In this document: one piece after another, positions 6,191 to 7,909 of the stretch
How positions within the stretch are numbered: the first letter of the stretch is position 1
How the letters are laid out: every line of letters begins with the position of its first letter
From: Pseudomonadota bacterium
Lineage (GTDB): Bacteria; Pseudomonadota; Gammaproteobacteria; Burkholderiales; Rhodocyclaceae
DNA: 7,909 bases
Assembly: GCA_009778425.1 (NCBI GenBank)
Contig: WRJU01000165.1
Location: 1-7,909 of the forward strand
Direction of reading: 5' to 3'
Position numbers and translations under genes: made by a program
Notes under the pieces: generated by a model
The model's input: the letters and a program-made list of their open reading frames with translations, nothing else
The model's database searches: none
Told to the model about the DNA's origin: nothing

Positions 6191-6225
6191 GGGGAATTAA
6201 ACCCGAAGTGTCGGGGCAGTTCCCC
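6191..6225. repeat. Nested inverted repeat between gap and minC
   Basis: An outer pair GGGGAA (6191-6196) / TTCCCC (6220-6225) encloses an inner hairpin CCCGA (6202-6206) - AGTG - TCGGG (6211-6215). No T-tract follows, so it is not a standard terminator. It lies upstream of the predicted minC promoter and might be a protein-binding site or the end of read-through gap RNA. Confidence 0.4.
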
Positions 6226-6269
6226 AACATGTGTTCACCCTGAAAAGTCTCTTGCGATTGTCTTGAGCC

Positions 6270-6298
6270 TTGCCGGAAAACCGCCTCACCGTTAGACT
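6270..6298 (+). promoter_or_regulatory. Candidate minCD promoter
   Basis: TTGCCG (6270-6275) and TAGACT (6293-6298) are separated by 17 bp; each matches four of six consensus bases. Transcription would start near 6305, leaving a leader of about 24 bases before the minC ATG. The strength is modest and other starts are possible. Confidence 0.4.
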
Positions 6299-6328
6299 TG
6301 CCAAGTTCAATCGGTTATTGTTGCGTTC

Positions 6329-7093
6329 ATGCCACATTCAGCTCCCATTCGGCCAGTCAAGTTCCATAACATGAATCTGGACGCGGTTCTTGTTTTGTTG
6401 AACCGCGCCGATCCTGCCGGGCTGGCCGATGAAATGCACAGGATGCTCGGCGGTCGGCCGGATACGTTCAACCAGGAACCGGCCATCCTCGATTTTTCGG
6501 CGCTCGATGCGAGCGAGGGCATCGACTGGAACGGGCTGGCATCGTTGCTGCGGCGTTACCGGCTGCAACCGGTAGGAGTATGCGGACTGACCGATGAAGC
6601 GCTTCTCGCGGGAGCACGGCGCATTGGCCTGGCGGTACTCGGCAATGTGCCGACGGCGACAGGCAAACGCCCCCAGGCACAGGTAACGGCGGCTCCTGCC
6701 AGTGCCGAAACATCGGGTTCCGCCACGGCTTCCGGTTCGTCGGCCAATACCCTGTACATCGACCGGGTCGTACGGTCGGGGCAGCAAATCTATGCGCAGG
6801 GGGGGGATCTCGTGCTGCTCGCCGGCGTCAGCCCCGGATCGGAAGTCATTGCCGACGGCAACATCCATTGCTTCGGCCCCCTGGCAGGCCGGGCGCTGGC
6901 CGGGGCGCGCGGTGATGCCAACGCACGTATCATTGCAACCTGCTTCGGCCCGGAACTGGTCGCGGTCGCCGGCATCTACCGTACTTTTGAACGCGGCATC
7001 CATGAAAGCATTGCGGGCCGCGCAGTTGTTGTACGCATGAAATCTTCGGCCAAGAATCAATCCATCATTATCGAACCGCTCCAGATCAACTAA
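6329..7093 (+). CDS. minC: Septum site-determining protein MinC
   Basis: MinC blocks FtsZ polymer assembly away from midcell and is carried to the membrane at the poles by MinD. The 254-residue product (E. coli 231) shows the N-terminal FtsZ-inhibiting domain (about 7-105, with PVKFHNMNL and a PAILDFSAL strand), a low-complexity Ala/Ser/Thr/Gly linker (about 107-140), and the C-terminal beta-helix that dimerises and binds MinD. The latter has the family motif VRSGQQIYAQGGDLVLL (148-164), then ADGNIHCFGPLAGRALAGA (175-193) and a Cys-Phe-Gly-Pro-Glu-Leu segment. The linker accounts for much of the extra length. The start at 6329 keeps the first conserved strand; no good Shine-Dalgarno precedes it, and the ATG at 6371 would cut into the domain. 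minD follows after 28 bp, so the two are one operon. minE is expected past the right edge. Confidence 0.94.
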   Translation: MPHSAPIRPVKFHNMNLDAVLVLLNRADPAGLADEMHRMLGGRPDTFNQEPAILDFSALDASEGIDWNGLASLLRRYRLQPVGVCGLTDEALLAGARRIGLAVLGNVPTATGKRPQAQVTAAPASAETSGSATASGSSANTLYIDRVVRSGQQIYAQGGDLVLLAGVSPGSEVIADGNIHCFGPLAGRALAGARGDANARIIATCFGPELVAVAGIYRTFERGIHESIAGRAVVVRMKSSAKNQSIIIEPLQIN

Positions 7094-7121
7094 GAGCAGC
7101 CTAACCATACAAGGGGAAAAA

Positions 7122-7909
7122 GTGAGAGTCATCGTCGTTACTTCCGGCAAAGGAGGGGTAGGCAAGACCACCACCAGCGCGGCATTCGCTTCGGGACTAG
7201 CCTTGCGCGGTTTCAAAACAGCGGTTATCGACTTCGATGTCGGCCTGCGCAATCTCGATCTCATCATGGGGTGCGAGCGGCGCGTGGTCTATGACCTTGT
7301 CAACGTCATCCACGGCGAAGCCAAGCTCCATCAGGCACTCATCAAGGACAAGCACTGCGACAACGACAACCTTTTCATCCTGCCTGCCTCCCAGACGCGC
7401 GATAAGGAAGCCCTTACCGAAGAAGGCATCGAGTCCATCTTCAAGGAGCTCGACAGCATGGGCTTCGATTACGCGATCTGCGACTCGCCCGCAGGGATCG
7501 AGCATGGCGCGGTCATGGCGCTTACCTTCGCCGATGAGGCCATCATCACCACCAATCCTGAAGTTTCCTCGGTGCGCGATTCCGACCGCATCCTCGGCAT
7601 CCTGCAGTCGAAATCCCGGCGCGCGCGCGAAGGCAACGAACCGGTCAAGGAACACCTGCTGCTCACCCGCTACGCCCCCAAACGCGTCGAAAACGGTGAA
7701 ATGCTCTCATACAAGGACGTACAGGAGCTTTTACGCATTCCGCTGCTCGGGGTCATCCCCGAATCCGAATCCGTGCTCCACGCGTCCAACCAAGGCATTC
7801 CCGCCATCCACCTCGCGAATTCGGACGTAGCGGAATCCTACAGCGATATTGTTTCCCGCTTCCTTGGCGAACAGCGCCCGCTGCGTTTCGTCAATTTCGA
7901 GAGACCCAG
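7122..7909 (+). CDS. minD: Septum site-determining ATPase MinD, 3' end cut by the window
   Basis: MinD is the membrane-associated ParA-type ATPase that recruits MinC and oscillates between poles under MinE control. The visible 262 residues start MRVIVVTSGKGGVGKTT with the deviant Walker A (9-16, signature Lys10 and Lys15), then VIDFDVGLRNLDLIMGCERR (35-54), CDSPAGIE (120-127, switch II with Asp121) and ITTNPEVSSVRDSDRILGIL (142-161). The end reads RPLRFVNFERP, where the E. coli protein has only about ten more residues forming the membrane-binding amphipathic helix, so just the tail is missing. The start is GTG: GGGG at 7113-7116 lies five bases before it, and no in-frame ATG is near. No frameshift or missing catalytic residue is visible. 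Confidence 0.97.
   Translation, partial: MRVIVVTSGKGGVGKTTTSAAFASGLALRGFKTAVIDFDVGLRNLDLIMGCERRVVYDLVNVIHGEAKLHQALIKDKHCDNDNLFILPASQTRDKEALTEEGIESIFKELDSMGFDYAICDSPAGIEHGAVMALTFADEAIITTNPEVSSVRDSDRILGILQSKSRRAREGNEPVKEHLLLTRYAPKRVENGEMLSYKDVQELLRIPLLGVIPESESVLHASNQGIPAIHLANSDVAESYSDIVSRFLGEQRPLRFVNFERP

Noticed and set aside
6338..7267. 309-codon minus-strand frame opposite minC and the start of minD
   Set aside because: Antisense to two clear genes, no motif, and it would cross the minC-minD junction.
1..7909. Undescribed accessory system, mobile element or CRISPR array
   Set aside because: All substantial frames belong to known housekeeping families; there are no transposase-like genes, long terminal repeats, regularly spaced repeats or tRNA-like folds that I can see.

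Overview
The window reads as ordinary chromosomal core sequence from a Gram-negative proteobacterium. A betaproteobacterium is most likely: the FabI, PilU, PrmB, SlyB-type lipoprotein and MinC/MinD reading frames resemble that class, and outer-membrane lipoproteins and a type IV pilus ATPase imply a diderm cell. The genus cannot be fixed by eye. Coding regions are moderately GC-rich with strong third-position G/C preference; the intergenic DNA around 3530-3760 and 4910-5110 is clearly more AT-rich.

Layout. The left edge holds the 5' part of a minus-strand lipoprotein gene, probably a family 5 (oligopeptide-type) ABC solute-binding protein. It is divergent from fabI (enoyl-ACP reductase, 314-1105), and the shared spacer carries a perfect TATAAT and a small palindrome. 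Next on the plus strand come pilU (pilus retraction ATPase, 1311-2486) and prmB (ribosomal protein uL3 glutamine methyltransferase, 2558-3523). An AT-rich spacer with short repeats leads to a stand-alone receiver-domain protein (3759-4202). A convergent minus-strand gene, slyB (glycine-zipper outer-membrane lipoprotein, 4325-4795), is followed by a 318-bp divergent spacer with a promoter for gap (GAPDH, 5114-6142). The gap gene ends in a probable intrinsic terminator. A structured spacer then precedes the cell-division operon minC-minD (6329 onward); minD runs off the right edge a few codons before its expected end, and minE is expected just beyond.

The genes form mostly independent transcription units: fatty-acid synthesis, pilus retraction, ribosomal protein modification, signalling, envelope, glycolysis and division-site selection. 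Only minC-minD is a clear functional operon.

I found no mobile element, CRISPR array, tRNA/rRNA or defence locus, and nothing that amounts to an undescribed system. The points most worth a second look are local: the receiver protein has Ile where the switch Thr/Ser should be; the GAPDH lacks the Asp that normally selects NAD and also differs at the neighbouring Leu-Pro pair; FabI has Ala at the position of E. coli Gly93; and several short palindromes or repeats sit in promoter regions.
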